Shown in pieces: positions 25,790 to 36,241 of a stretch of DNA of 64,000 nucleotides. The stretch is taken from the NCBI GenBank assembly GCA_030427205.1, contig JAUHXC010000005.1, positions 62,001 through 126,000 of the forward strand, read 5' to 3'. The stretch comes from a bacterium (lineage in GTDB: Bacteria; Myxococcota_A; Bradymonadia; UBA7976; UBA1532). Numbering within the stretch: position 1 is the stretch's first letter; each line of letters begins with the position of its first letter. The notes under the pieces were generated by a model that saw only the letters and a program-made list of their open reading frames with translations, was not told where the DNA came from and did no database searches. A program made the translations under genes and the position numbers.

Positions 25790-27622
25790 TCAGAGCTCCA
25801 TCTCGCGCTTGAGGCTGGAGAGCTTCTCGATCTTCTGATTCGCCGTCGAGACCGCGCCCGGGTTGCTGCCCTGAGAGAACGTGCGGTAGCGCTCCCACTT
25901 GGTGATGGCCTTGTCGACCAGGCTCACGTTCGCCCGCTTGGGGTCGTCGTGGTACTGGCGCAGGAACTCGAACTCGAGCATCTCGGCGTGGAACCGGAAG
26001 GCGTCGGCCTTCTGCCGCGCCGGCAGCCGACGCATCTTGCGCTCGACCCGCCCCATCGTCTTCAACGCCTTGCCGTAGTTCTTCTGCTGGGCGTAGGACT
26101 TGGCCAGCGACAGCAAGATGGCCGGGTCGTGCTTGTAGCGGCCCCGCCGGGTGGCTTCCTCCAAGGCGTTGGACTGCCGCTTGTAGTCCTTGAGCTGGAA
26201 GTAGAACTCGGCGAGCAGCCGGTTGGCTTCGTAATAGCCGGGGTGCGTGCGATCGATCTGGGCGAGGAAGTCGACGTCGGACTTCTGCAGCACGCCGCTC
26301 GAGTCGAGGCGCTGGTTGATCTGGTCGAGTCGGTCGGAGATCTCCTGCCGGCTCATCAGCGCCGCCGACGGCGCGGCGGTCGCCGCGACGGTGGTCTTGC
26401 TGTCCATAGCGTTGGGATCGACGGTGTCTTCCCCGTCATCGATCAGGCCGTCGCCGAGGGCCGCCGCGGCCCGCTCCCGCTCACTGCGGCTGCGCTTGAC
26501 GCCCTCGGCCTGCAGCGCGGGGGTATCGTCGGCCACCGGCGCCGGCACGGGATCGGCCGGCGGGGGGTCGTCGACCGGATCGTCGGCGAAGAGACCGTCG
26601 AGGCCCGTGCTGTCATCCTCGGGCGCCACGACCGGCTCGGGCTCGGCCACCGGCGCGATCGGCTCGGGTTCGGGGATCGGCTCGGGATCGGGGATCGGCG
26701 CCGGATCGGGGATCGGCTCGGGATCGGGGATCGGCGCCGGGTCGGGGATCGGCTCGGGCTCGGCGACTGGCTCGGGCTCGGCGACCGGCTCGGGTTCGGC
26801 GACCGGCTCGGGCTCCCGGGGGGTCTCCCTGCGCGTCGTCGCCCCGATGCCGGCGAACGGATCATCGTCGACCGGCTTCTCCACCTTGGCCACAGCGACC
26901 GGCGGCGAATCGGCGGGCTGCGGCTTCTCGGGCTCACCGGCCGGCGGGTCGTCCGCGGGCGGCTCATCCGCAGGCGGCTCATCCGCGGGCGGGTCGTCGG
27001 CATCGCCGCCGCCGAGCGGGCCCTGCTTCTTGTCGGTCAGCAGGTAGATCTCGTCGTCTTCCCCGAAGACAGCGCCCTTGAGGCTCAGCTTGCCCGCGGT
27101 GGCGCTGAACTTGGTGCCCGGTACGCCGCTGACCCGGAGGAGCGCGTCACCCGAGGCCCCGGTCTTGCCGACGAGGGTGCCGTTGACCTTCACGCCCTCG
27201 CCGGCCTCGCCGGTGCGGACCATGAAGAGGTAGTCCCGCTCGGGGCGCTGCAGCGTCGCGCTGAAGTCCACTTCGAGCTTGCCGCTCTTGGGGTACTTGA
27301 CCGTGATCTGCCACTGGCTCTGATCGGTATTGGGCGGAACACTGTAGCCCTGGGGCGCCTCGACGTTGAACGCGAGGACTTCGCCGTCCTTGGCCTCGTA
27401 CTTGCCCTGGAAGTTGCCTTCGTCGTCGGTGATGCCGAACTTCTTGCCGTTGATGTAGAAGCGCACCATCGCGACCGGGCGTCCGGAGACGTCGACGGTC
27501 TTGACGTTGAGCTTGACGTGTCGCTGCTGCGGCTCTTCGGGCTCGCCGCCGCACCCGAAGGCGAGTGCGACGAGACCGAGCACGGCGGCGCGGAAGAATC
27601 GGGTGGCGGTGACCGGCGTCAT
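25790..27622 (-). CDS. Lipoprotein with carboxypeptidase-regulatory-like domain, Pro-rich spacer and helical C-terminal domain
   Basis: A 610-residue lipoprotein (lipobox FGC followed by GG). Residues about 35-205 hold two beta-sandwich segments of the carboxypeptidase-regulatory/PEGA type (VDVSGRPVAMVRFYINGKKFGITDDEGNFQG; VKVNGTLVGKTGASGDALLRV). Residues about 205-370 are a Pro/Glu/Asp-rich spacer with EPPAD and EPxPxP hexamer repeats, likely extended and able to span distance in the periplasm. Residues 435-610 are helical and TPR-like (PGYYEANRLLAEFYFQLKDY, HDPAILLSLAKSYAQQKNYGKALKTMGRVE). ATG at 27622 has GGAGAGG upstream. The design resembles envelope-spanning proteins, but there is no TonB motif. 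Confidence 0.78.
   Translation of the reverse strand: MTPVTATRFFRAAVLGLVALAFGCGGEPEEPQQRHVKLNVKTVDVSGRPVAMVRFYINGKKFGITDDEGNFQGKYEAKDGEVLAFNVEAPQGYSVPPNTDQSQWQITVKYPKSGKLEVDFSATLQRPERDYLFMVRTGEAGEGVKVNGTLVGKTGASGDALLRVSGVPGTKFSATAGKLSLKGAVFGEDDEIYLLTDKKQGPLGGGDADDPPADEPPADEPPADDPPAGEPEKPQPADSPPVAVAKVEKPVDDDPFAGIGATTRRETPREPEPVAEPEPVAEPEPVAEPEPIPDPAPIPDPEPIPDPAPIPDPEPIPEPEPIAPVAEPEPVVAPEDDSTGLDGLFADDPVDDPPPADPVPAPVADDTPALQAEGVKRSRSERERAAAALGDGLIDDGEDTVDPNAMDSKTTVAATAAPSAALMSRQEISDRLDQINQRLDSSGVLQKSDVDFLAQIDRTHPGYYEANRLLAEFYFQLKDYKRQSNALEEATRRGRYKHDPAILLSLAKSYAQQKNYGKALKTMGRVERKMRRLPARQKADAFRFHAEMLEFEFLRQYHDDPKRANVSLVDKAITKWERYRTFSQGSNPGAVSTANQKIEKLSSLKREMEL
26661..26812 (-). repeat. Tandem 18-base coding repeat (Pro-rich hexapeptides)
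   Basis: About eight imperfect 18-base units encode EPIPDP, APIPDP and EPVAEP hexapeptides in the Pro-rich spacer of the surrounding lipoprotein gene. Unit number is the kind of feature that varies between strains. Confidence 0.75.
26938..27001 (-). repeat. Short 15-base coding repeat (EPPAD units)
   Basis: Four imperfect 15-base units encoding DPPAD/EPPAD pentapeptides precede the larger hexapeptide repeat in the same protein. Confidence 0.65.
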
Positions 27623-27652
27623 TGCGTCCTCTCCATGCCCTGGCAGGGCGCC

Positions 27653-28111
27653 TCAGATGCCCGTCTTCGGAATCGAGGATTCGTCAGGCGCGATCTCCTT
27701 CTCCTCGAGCGCTTCGGGAGCGGTCTCGCCGATGTCCGGCGTCCGCGGCTTGAGGATGAGATCGGCCACTCGAGTCTGCCCGCCTTCGACCGTGACCTCG
27801 AAGTCGAGGTCTTCGAAGCCGAACTTGCGGACCATGATGCGGTAGGTGCCCGCCGGAATGGGCTCGGTCTCGCCGAGATCGTTGATGCGCTGGCGCAGGA
27901 CGAAGAAGCCCCGGCTGTTCGTCACCACCACGTCGGTCTCGGGCGCGGTGGCCACCTCGGCCTTCGAGACCGGCGTGCCCCGGTGGTCGACGACCCGCCC
28001 CCCGATCGAGATCGGCCCACCGCCACACGCCACCAGGGTCAACGCACCGGCGAGCAGCAGCAGGCGGCGGCCGAACCGGCCGAGAATCTGATCATGCATC
28101 ACGGCGCGCAT
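27653..28111 (-). CDS. Small lipoprotein with carboxypeptidase-regulatory-like domain
   Basis: A 152-residue lipoprotein with lipobox LVAC (Cys at about 29). Residues about 35-120 form one carboxypeptidase-regulatory-like beta-sandwich: GGRVVDHRGTPVSKAEVATA, TNSRGFFVLRQ, IPAGTYRIMVRKFGFEDLDF. The acidic tail is probably flexible. ATG at 28111 overlaps the preceding stop by four bases (ATGA). The next gene starts 30 bases downstream and carries the same kind of domain, so the two may work together. Confidence 0.78.
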   Translation of the reverse strand: MRAVMHDQILGRFGRRLLLLAGALTLVACGGGPISIGGRVVDHRGTPVSKAEVATAPETDVVVTNSRGFFVLRQRINDLGETEPIPAGTYRIMVRKFGFEDLDFEVTVEGGQTRVADLILKPRTPDIGETAPEALEEKEIAPDESSIPKTGI

Positions 28112-28569
28112 CAGCCGCCCTCCATCCGCTGGCCGATCACCGTCAGCGCGTAGTTGATCGTCCACTTGCGGGGGTCGATGAACCGCAGTTCGTTGAAGCG
28201 GTCGTATGCGTCGGTCAATCGGCCTTCTTCGGTGGCCGCGATGGCCTCGGAGCGCAGCTCGTCGCTGCGTTCGACCACCTCGGGCTTCTCGTTGACCTCT
28301 TTGATGCGATCGCTGATCTCTTGCAGGAGGTCGGGCGCGTCGTTCTCGAGCTTGCGGCTCGTGATGATGACGTAGGCCCGGGCATACTCGCGCAGCCCGC
28401 CGACGAGCATGTCGAGCTTCTTCTTCTTGTTGCGGGTCTTCTCCGCCTTGTCGAGTTGCTTACGCCCCTTGTCGACGAACTCGCGGGCGTCCTCGATCGG
28501 ACCGGCGAAGGCGGGCAGCGGTGCGAGCAGTGCACCGAGCGTCAGCCACATGAGCACTCGTTTCCGCAT
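28111..28569 (-). CDS. Small exported helical protein, first gene of the large operon
   Basis: A 152-residue protein with a signal peptide (MRKRVLMWLTLGALLAPLPAFAG) and a helical, Lys/Glu-rich body (AREFVDKGRKQLDKAEKTRNKKKKLDM..), which contains a weak TPR-like pair. No family recognised. I take the ATG at 28569, since an ATG at 28581 would sit directly on the GGAGG; this GGAGG is 12 bases upstream of the chosen start, somewhat far. The promoter at 28617-28647 lies just upstream, which makes this the first gene of the train that runs to 12583. Confidence 0.72.
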   Translation of the reverse strand: MRKRVLMWLTLGALLAPLPAFAGPIEDAREFVDKGRKQLDKAEKTRNKKKKLDMLVGGLREYARAYVIITSRKLENDAPDLLQEISDRIKEVNEKPEVVERSDELRSEAIAATEEGRLTDAYDRFNELRFIDPRKWTINYALTVIGQRMEGG

Positions 28570-28616
28570 CTTGGCCGTCATCCTCCAGGCGGGCGGATTC
28601 GCAGGGAACCTGTCGC

Positions 28617-28647
28617 AGTATAAACCACGGCCGATTCGGCAAGTCAA
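28617..28647 (-). promoter_or_regulatory. Candidate promoter of the 16-kb operon, 19-base spacer containing a palindrome
   Basis: On the minus strand, TTGACT (28647-28642) and TATACT (28622-28617) are strong hexamers but are 19 bases apart. The spacer contains the perfect 5-1-5 inverted repeat GCCGA-N-TCGGC at 28630-28640. A long spacer with an internal dyad is the layout of promoters activated by MerR-family regulators. No such regulator is encoded in the window. Confidence 0.5.
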
Positions 28648-28689
28648 TCTGACGACCGGGCCGCCCGACGGCCCCGGTCACATCACTCT

Positions 28690-30981
<2,292 letters not shown>

Positions 30982-31008
30982 TCGCCTCCCACGGAGTCCG
31001 ACCCGCCG

Positions 31009-31036
31009 ATTCTAACCGAGCGCGGTTCGATATCAA
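31009..31036 (-). promoter_or_regulatory. Candidate sigma-70 promoter of the kinase gene
   Basis: Minus strand TTGATA (31036-31031), a 16-base spacer and TAGAAT (31014-31009). Both hexamers match five of six consensus bases. The kinase ATG is about 28 bases downstream. Confidence 0.6.
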
Positions 31037-31072
31037 GCTCGCAGACAAGCTCTTCGGCCGAGAGGGGCCGCG

Positions 31073-31102
31073 TTGACCGGGCCGGCCGCGTCTGCGTACA
31101 GT
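31073..31102 (+). promoter_or_regulatory. Candidate sigma-70 promoter for the IgGFc-family/TIG lipoprotein pair
   Basis: TTGACC at 31073-31078, an 18-base spacer and TACAGT at 31097-31102, about 30 bases before the GTG start. It is back to back with the kinase promoter, which leaves 36 bases between the two -35 elements. Confidence 0.55.
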
Positions 31103-31132
31103 CGGCTGACATCCGGCGATCAGAGGTCAGAG

Positions 31133-33220
31133 GTGAATCGAACGGTCAACCGCGGCAGCGCGCTCGTCTGGGCTGTAGCGGCGATGTGTATCGGCTTCGT
31201 GGGCTGTGACGGCGACCAGGCGGCCATCGTCGACAGCGGCCCGATCGAAATGGGTCAGCCCGTGTGTGAGGCCGAGAGCCGGCGCTGCGGGGAAGTGGGC
31301 CCTGAGGTCTGCTCCGCCGGCACCTGGGTCGCCGCCGACGCCTGCGGCGACGACGAGATCTGTGCCGACGGCGCGTGCATGCTCGCCCCGGTCTGCGAGC
31401 CGGGCGAGACGCGCTGCGCCGCTGCCGCCCTGCTCGAGATCTGCGCCATGGACGGCACGGAGTGGGAGTCGATCCCCTGCCCGGACGGCCGCTGCATGGA
31501 CACCGAAGAAGGCGCCACCTGCGGGGAGCTGGACTGCACCCCCGGCGAGCGGCTGTGCAACGGCGAGCAGATCGTCGTCGAGTGCAGCGGCGACGGCACC
31601 CGCCTGGACGTGGTCGAGACCTGCAACGGCGCCCGCACCGGTCGCCAGTGCGATCGCGGCGAATGCGTCGAGCTGTGCGTGCTCAACGAGAAGGTCAAGA
31701 CCAACGTCGGCTGCGACTACTGGGCCGCCGACCTCGACAACGCGCTGGTGCCGGGGGGCGACGGCTTCCTCAACGCGGCCCGTGCCCCGTACGCGATCGT
31801 CGTCTCCAACCCCCACCCCGACTTCACCGCCGAGGTGTCGATCTACAACAACGAGGGGCTGGTGCAGCTCGATGACGGCTCGCCGGCGCAGGCGCTGGTG
31901 CCGCCCCTGGGGCTGCACGTGTTCAACCTGCCCCACCGCGACATCGACGGCACCGGCATCACGCCGCGGGCCTACCGGGCCCGCAGCTCGATCCCGATCG
32001 TGGCCTATCAGTTCAATCCGTTGGACAACGAAGAGGTGTTCAGCAACGACGCGTCGCTGCTGCTGCCGAGCCACGTCCTGGGCGATGAGTACTACATCAT
32101 GACCCGGGAGCAGAGCTTCGCGCGGCTGCGCGGCTTCCTCACGGTCATCGCCATCGGCGAAGAGCCGACCGAGGTGACGGTGACGGTCACCGCGCGCACC
32201 CAGCCCGGGCCGGGCATTCCCGCGATGGAGCCGGGGGACGTCTTCGAGACCGTGCTGCAGCCCTACGACGTGCTCAACATCGAGACCGGGGCGCCGGGCG
32301 CCGATCTGACCGGCTCCTACGTCACCGCCAGCGCAGACGTGGTGGTCTTCGGGGGCAGCGAGGCGGCCAACGTGCCCAATACGAACGGCTGCATCGACAT
32401 CGATCCCGTATCGGGCGAAGGGGTCTGCGAGGCGTCGCTGCTCGATCCGGAGATCCCCGAGACCCCCTGCCGCGACAACTACGACTGCAACTCCGCGCGG
32501 CTCAATACCTGCTGCGCCGACCATCTCGAGCAGCAGCTCTTCCCCACCAAGACCTGGGGCAAGCGCTATGTGGCTTCGAAGAGCTACGATCGCGGCCTGG
32601 AGAACGACTACTGGCGCATCCTCGCGCTCGAGGACGACACCAAGATCGAGACGGTGCCGCCCCAGACCCCGATCCCCAACCTCAACGCCGGCGAGTGGTT
32701 CGAGTTCGGCAGCCGGGAGCACTTCGAGATCGTCAGTGACAAGCCGGTGTTGATCGGGCAGTTCCTCGCCTCGGAGCACGCGCCGAACCCCAACTGGCGC
32801 GACAACCTCGAGCCGGGCGACGCGGCGACCGGCGACCCCGCCTTCATCCTGGCGGTGCCCGAAGAGCAATACCGCAACGACTTCGTCTTCCTCGCGCCGG
32901 ACAAGTATCAGTTCGACTTCGTCAGCATGATCGCGCCCACCGACGCCCAGGTCTTCTTCGACGATCTGCCGGTGCCCGTCGAATGGGAGCCGGTCGGCGA
33001 CGGCGCGGAGTGGAAGGTCGCCCGCTTCCCCATCGGGGACGGGGTGCACTTCATCCGCTCCGACCTGCCGCTCTCGGTGATCGTCTACGGATACGACCAG
33101 TATGTCTCGTACGGTTACCCCGGCGGACTCAACCTCGACGTCGTCGACCCCGAGACCGGCGAACCCGTCGAGCCCGGAGAGCCGGAGCCCGAGCCGGCCC
33201 CGCCCGAAGATGCCGAGTGA
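31133..33220 (+). CDS. IgGFc-binding-family lipoprotein
   Basis: A 695-residue exported lipoprotein (lipobox FVGC, Cys at about 25). Residues 40-185 are Cys-rich and contain CxPGExxC-type modules (CEPGETRCAAAALLEICA, DCTPGERLCNGEQIVVECS). Residues about 195-680 match a family that myxobacterial genomes annotate as IgGFc-binding: GCDYWAADLDNA, YAIVVSNPHPDFTAEVSIYN, VAYQFNPLDNEEVFSNDASL, GGSEAANVPN, CCADHLEQQLFPTKTWGKRY and YGYDQYVSYGYPGGLNLDV. The family name comes from a mammalian protein and does not prove antibody binding; adhesion or surface interaction is inference. GTG at 31133 has AGAGG upstream. It is followed after 22 bases by the TIG lipoprotein gene. Confidence 0.83.
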   Translation: MNRTVNRGSALVWAVAAMCIGFVGCDGDQAAIVDSGPIEMGQPVCEAESRRCGEVGPEVCSAGTWVAADACGDDEICADGACMLAPVCEPGETRCAAAALLEICAMDGTEWESIPCPDGRCMDTEEGATCGELDCTPGERLCNGEQIVVECSGDGTRLDVVETCNGARTGRQCDRGECVELCVLNEKVKTNVGCDYWAADLDNALVPGGDGFLNAARAPYAIVVSNPHPDFTAEVSIYNNEGLVQLDDGSPAQALVPPLGLHVFNLPHRDIDGTGITPRAYRARSSIPIVAYQFNPLDNEEVFSNDASLLLPSHVLGDEYYIMTREQSFARLRGFLTVIAIGEEPTEVTVTVTARTQPGPGIPAMEPGDVFETVLQPYDVLNIETGAPGADLTGSYVTASADVVVFGGSEAANVPNTNGCIDIDPVSGEGVCEASLLDPEIPETPCRDNYDCNSARLNTCCADHLEQQLFPTKTWGKRYVASKSYDRGLENDYWRILALEDDTKIETVPPQTPIPNLNAGEWFEFGSREHFEIVSDKPVLIGQFLASEHAPNPNWRDNLEPGDAATGDPAFILAVPEEQYRNDFVFLAPDKYQFDFVSMIAPTDAQVFFDDLPVPVEWEPVGDGAEWKVARFPIGDGVHFIRSDLPLSVIVYGYDQYVSYGYPGGLNLDVVDPETGEPVEPGEPEPEPAPPEDAE

Positions 33221-33242
33221 CGCCCTCGACCAGGAGAGAGCC

Positions 33243-36110
33243 ATGCGCCGACTGACTTTGCTGCTCGCCTGCACCGCCCTGGTGGCGACCGCGTGTGAGG
33301 CCGACCAGCAGGCGCCCTCCGACGACCCGATCGTGATCCTGCCCCAGGCGGACATGGGCGACGCGACCGCGCCCGTGGACATGGGCCCCGACGAGGACGC
33401 CGCCCAAGCTGTCGACGCGGCGATCCCCGAGGACGCCGAGGTCGAGCTCGAGGCGCTGTCGCTCAACTCGCTCGTGCCCAACCGGGGCCTGGTCGACGGC
33501 GGCTACGATATTCGGGTGATCGGCACCGGCTTCATCGACGGCATGACCGTCGCCATCGGCGGCCAGGACTGCCTGGAGCTGGTCGTCGAGAGCCCCAACC
33601 GGGCGGTCTGCACGGTGCCCAACGGCGCCGCCGGCAGCGCACCGGTCGCCCTGAGCCGAGTCCGTGGAGACGACGAGCAGCGGGTCGAGGTGCCCGAAGG
33701 GTTCACCTACTTCGAGGCGGTCGAGATCCAGGCGCTGCAGCCCGATCGGGTGCCGCTGCGCGGCGGGGTCGAAGTCGTCCTGCGCGGCACCGGGCTCATC
33801 GAGGGCAGCCAGGTGACCATCGCCGGGCAGCGGGCCGCGAACGTCGTGGCCAACCCCGACGGCAGCCTCAGCGTCGTCGCGCCCGCGGCCGATCCCGGCC
33901 CGCAGGACGTCGCGGTCGTCAACTTCAACGGCCGGGCCGATCTGCCCGGCGGCCTCTTCTACTACGAAGACCTGTCCGTCGACCTCCTCGACCCTCCGGT
34001 CGGCCCGCTCGCGGGCGGGATCGAGGCCGTGCTGCACGGCACGGGCCTGACCCGGGATTCGCTGGTGCTGTTCGGCGAGCGCGGCGCCGAGGTGCAGGAC
34101 GCCGACGACGCCCGGCGACGGCTGGATCTGCTGGTCCCCGCCGCAGGCGGCGCGGGGCCGGTGGACGTGATCGTCGAGAACGCCAACGGCGAACTCACGG
34201 TGCCCGGCGCCTTCGTCTACTACGACGCCGCGGCCGCCGGGTTCTCGGTGGCCGGCATCGCGCCGAGCAGCGGTCCCGTCGAGGGCGGCGCGGTGGTCTT
34301 CATCGCCGGCTCGGGCTTCGGCGCGGGCACGACGGTGAGCTTCGATGGGCGCCCGCTCGAGTGTGAGGCGGTCGACGGCAACCGACTGCGCTGCATCACG
34401 CCGCCGGGCGACATCGGCCCGGTCGACGTCACGGTGGCCGAGGGCGGCGACGAGGTGCTGCTCGAAGGCGGCTACACCTACTTCCAGACCCTCGAGATCA
34501 TCACGATCATCCCCGATCGCGGCGCGGTGGCCGGCGGCGCGGTGGTCACCGTGAGCGGCACCGGCTTCGTGCCCGACATGACCGTCGCGCTCGGCGAGGT
34601 CGAGCTGCAGGACGTGCAGGTCATCGACGAGACGACCCTGGTGGGCGTCACGCCGCCCAATACCCCCGGCCCGGTCGACGTGCGGGCCCAGACCCGCTTC
34701 TCGCGCTCGTCGATCCCCGCCGGCTTCACCTACTTCGACCCGACGAGCGACTTCGGCGGCGTCTGGGGCGAAGAGATCGAAGGCGCGGTCAACGTGACGG
34801 TGATCAACGGCGCGTCCGGCGCCCCGGAGCCCGAGGCGACGGTGCTGGTGTTCGAGGCCGATGGCGACATCCAGCTCGAAGGCCTGAGCAACGCCGAGGG
34901 CCAGGTGACGCTGTCGGACCCCGGTCTGCGCGGCCCGGTCAACGTGACCGCGGCCAAGGAAGGCTTCGAGGCGACGACCATCGAAGACGTCGACGTGGAG
35001 AATACGACGATCCTGCTGCTGCCCAACGACGGTGAGGGCTCGCCCCCGCCCGGTGTACCGGCGGCGATCCTGCGCGGGACGGTGACCGGGCTCGATGTGC
35101 TGCCCAAGCCGGTCAACGACATCTTCGTCAACATCCTGGTGGTCGAGACCACCCACACCAGCCCGTACAACCGGCCCCAGCTGCCGCCGCCGGGCCCCGG
35201 CGGTCTGCTCTTCGAAGACGGCCCCTTCGAGATCATCGCCCGGCCCGGCGAGTTGGCGCTCGTGGCCACGGCGGGCGCCATCGACCGCGACGTGCTCAAG
35301 GACTTCCAGGACGGCTTCATCGACTACTGGACGATGCGCTTGTCGCTGCAGCCGATCTCGATGGGCATCCGCCGCTTCGTCTCCGCCAACCCCGGCGACC
35401 AGCTCGACGGGCTCGACGTCGCCGTGGACCACCCGATGGATCTGATCTTCCCCGCGGACCTCGACAACCCGCCGCGCGGCGCCGCGCCCGGCCCCGAGTT
35501 CTACGCGATCCTGCCGCGGCTGAACTTCGGCGCCGAGGGCTTCTGGGAGATCGACGCGCAGGCGATCGCCCTCGATCCGGCGATCACGGTGCGCAACATG
35601 CCGCGGCTCGCCGGCTGGCCGGGTGATATCTCGTACTATCTGATCGCCCTGGCCTTCTCGAACACCGCCGACAATACGCCGATGGCGGTCACCATCGAAG
35701 AGACGCAGGACGTCGAAGCCGGGGTCTTCATCAGCCCCTTCGTCGGCGCGCCGTTCATCATCGACCCGGCCAACGGCCAGCTCGGCGCCGATCGCCGGGT
35801 CACCTGGGGCGTCGCCGATGGCTTCGACGGGCCGATCACGCCGCCGCACGCCAACCTGGTCTCGATCGAGGAGCCGCAGCTCGGTCCGCCCAAGCCCCTG
35901 TGGCGCTACATCACCCCGAGCCTCGTCACCGAGTTCGAGGTCCCCGATCTGCCGGACGCGGCGGGCGAGACCGGCCTGGGCAACGGGCTGATGATCCTGA
36001 CGATCACGCCTTTCATCTCCGAGGGCCCGTTCGACTTCGACAACTTCACCTACAACGACCTCAACCGTTGGAAGAGCTGGGGTGTGACCAGCACCACCTT
36101 CACGCCCTGA
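33243..36110 (+). CDS. Lipoprotein with five IPT/TIG domains and a carboxypeptidase-regulatory-like domain
   Basis: A 955-residue surface-type lipoprotein (lipobox TAC, Cys at about 18) with an acidic linker. Five tandem IPT/TIG Ig-like domains cover about residues 68-500; each opens with a PxxGxxxGG motif (VPNRGLVDGGYDIRVIGTGF, APSSGPVEGGAVVFIAGSGF, IPDRGAVAGGAVVTVSGTGF) and ends with a GFTYF-type strand. A carboxypeptidase-regulatory-like domain (NVTVINGASGAPEPEATVLV) follows at about 515-595, then an unrecognised C-terminal region of 350 residues. ATG at 33243 has AGGAGAG. TIG arrays usually serve as stalks for adhesion or binding domains. It is probably co-transcribed with the IgGFc-family gene. 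Confidence 0.87.
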   Translation: MRRLTLLLACTALVATACEADQQAPSDDPIVILPQADMGDATAPVDMGPDEDAAQAVDAAIPEDAEVELEALSLNSLVPNRGLVDGGYDIRVIGTGFIDGMTVAIGGQDCLELVVESPNRAVCTVPNGAAGSAPVALSRVRGDDEQRVEVPEGFTYFEAVEIQALQPDRVPLRGGVEVVLRGTGLIEGSQVTIAGQRAANVVANPDGSLSVVAPAADPGPQDVAVVNFNGRADLPGGLFYYEDLSVDLLDPPVGPLAGGIEAVLHGTGLTRDSLVLFGERGAEVQDADDARRRLDLLVPAAGGAGPVDVIVENANGELTVPGAFVYYDAAAAGFSVAGIAPSSGPVEGGAVVFIAGSGFGAGTTVSFDGRPLECEAVDGNRLRCITPPGDIGPVDVTVAEGGDEVLLEGGYTYFQTLEIITIIPDRGAVAGGAVVTVSGTGFVPDMTVALGEVELQDVQVIDETTLVGVTPPNTPGPVDVRAQTRFSRSSIPAGFTYFDPTSDFGGVWGEEIEGAVNVTVINGASGAPEPEATVLVFEADGDIQLEGLSNAEGQVTLSDPGLRGPVNVTAAKEGFEATTIEDVDVENTTILLLPNDGEGSPPPGVPAAILRGTVTGLDVLPKPVNDIFVNILVVETTHTSPYNRPQLPPPGPGGLLFEDGPFEIIARPGELALVATAGAIDRDVLKDFQDGFIDYWTMRLSLQPISMGIRRFVSANPGDQLDGLDVAVDHPMDLIFPADLDNPPRGAAPGPEFYAILPRLNFGAEGFWEIDAQAIALDPAITVRNMPRLAGWPGDISYYLIALAFSNTADNTPMAVTIEETQDVEAGVFISPFVGAPFIIDPANGQLGADRRVTWGVADGFDGPITPPHANLVSIEEPQLGPPKPLWRYITPSLVTEFEVPDLPDAAGETGLGNGLMILTITPFISEGPFDFDNFTYNDLNRWKSWGVTSTTFTP

Positions 36111-36206
36111 GACCCGACGCGACGCTCGCCGCTGCGGCGCTGAGAGCGACCGCACGGCGCAACCCCTCCCCCGCTGCCGAGCGCCGGCTCGGATGCCGCC
36201 ATCTCC

Positions 36207-36235
36207 TTGTCAGTGCCGGGTCGACGGGGTAAGAC
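36207..36235 (+). promoter_or_regulatory. Candidate sigma-70 promoter with leaderless geometry
   Basis: TTGTCA at 36207-36212 (five of six), a 17-base spacer and TAAGAC at 36230-36235. The symporter ATG at 36242 follows after six bases, with no ribosome binding site between. Confidence 0.5.
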
Positions 36236-36241
36236 CTCGCC

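Noticed and set aside
25400..28153. A plus-strand open frame of 917 codons opposite two lipoprotein genes.
   Set aside because: Shadow of the minus-strand genes, which have signal peptides, lipoboxes, ribosome binding sites and tight spacing. The repeats in it mirror the Pro-rich repeat.
31133..33220. Taking the IgGFc-binding label as evidence for host antibody binding.
   Set aside because: The label is inherited from a mammalian protein family. Nothing in the sequence supports antibody binding in this organism.
31127..33481. A minus-strand open frame of 784 codons opposite the IgGFc-family gene.
   Set aside because: Antisense shadow; no plausible start signal, and it would cross the promoter and the next gene start.
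33129..36155. A minus-strand open frame of 1,008 codons opposite the TIG lipoprotein.
   Set aside because: The plus-strand frame has a lipobox and five TIG domains. The minus-strand translation is His/Asp/Arg-rich without any domain.
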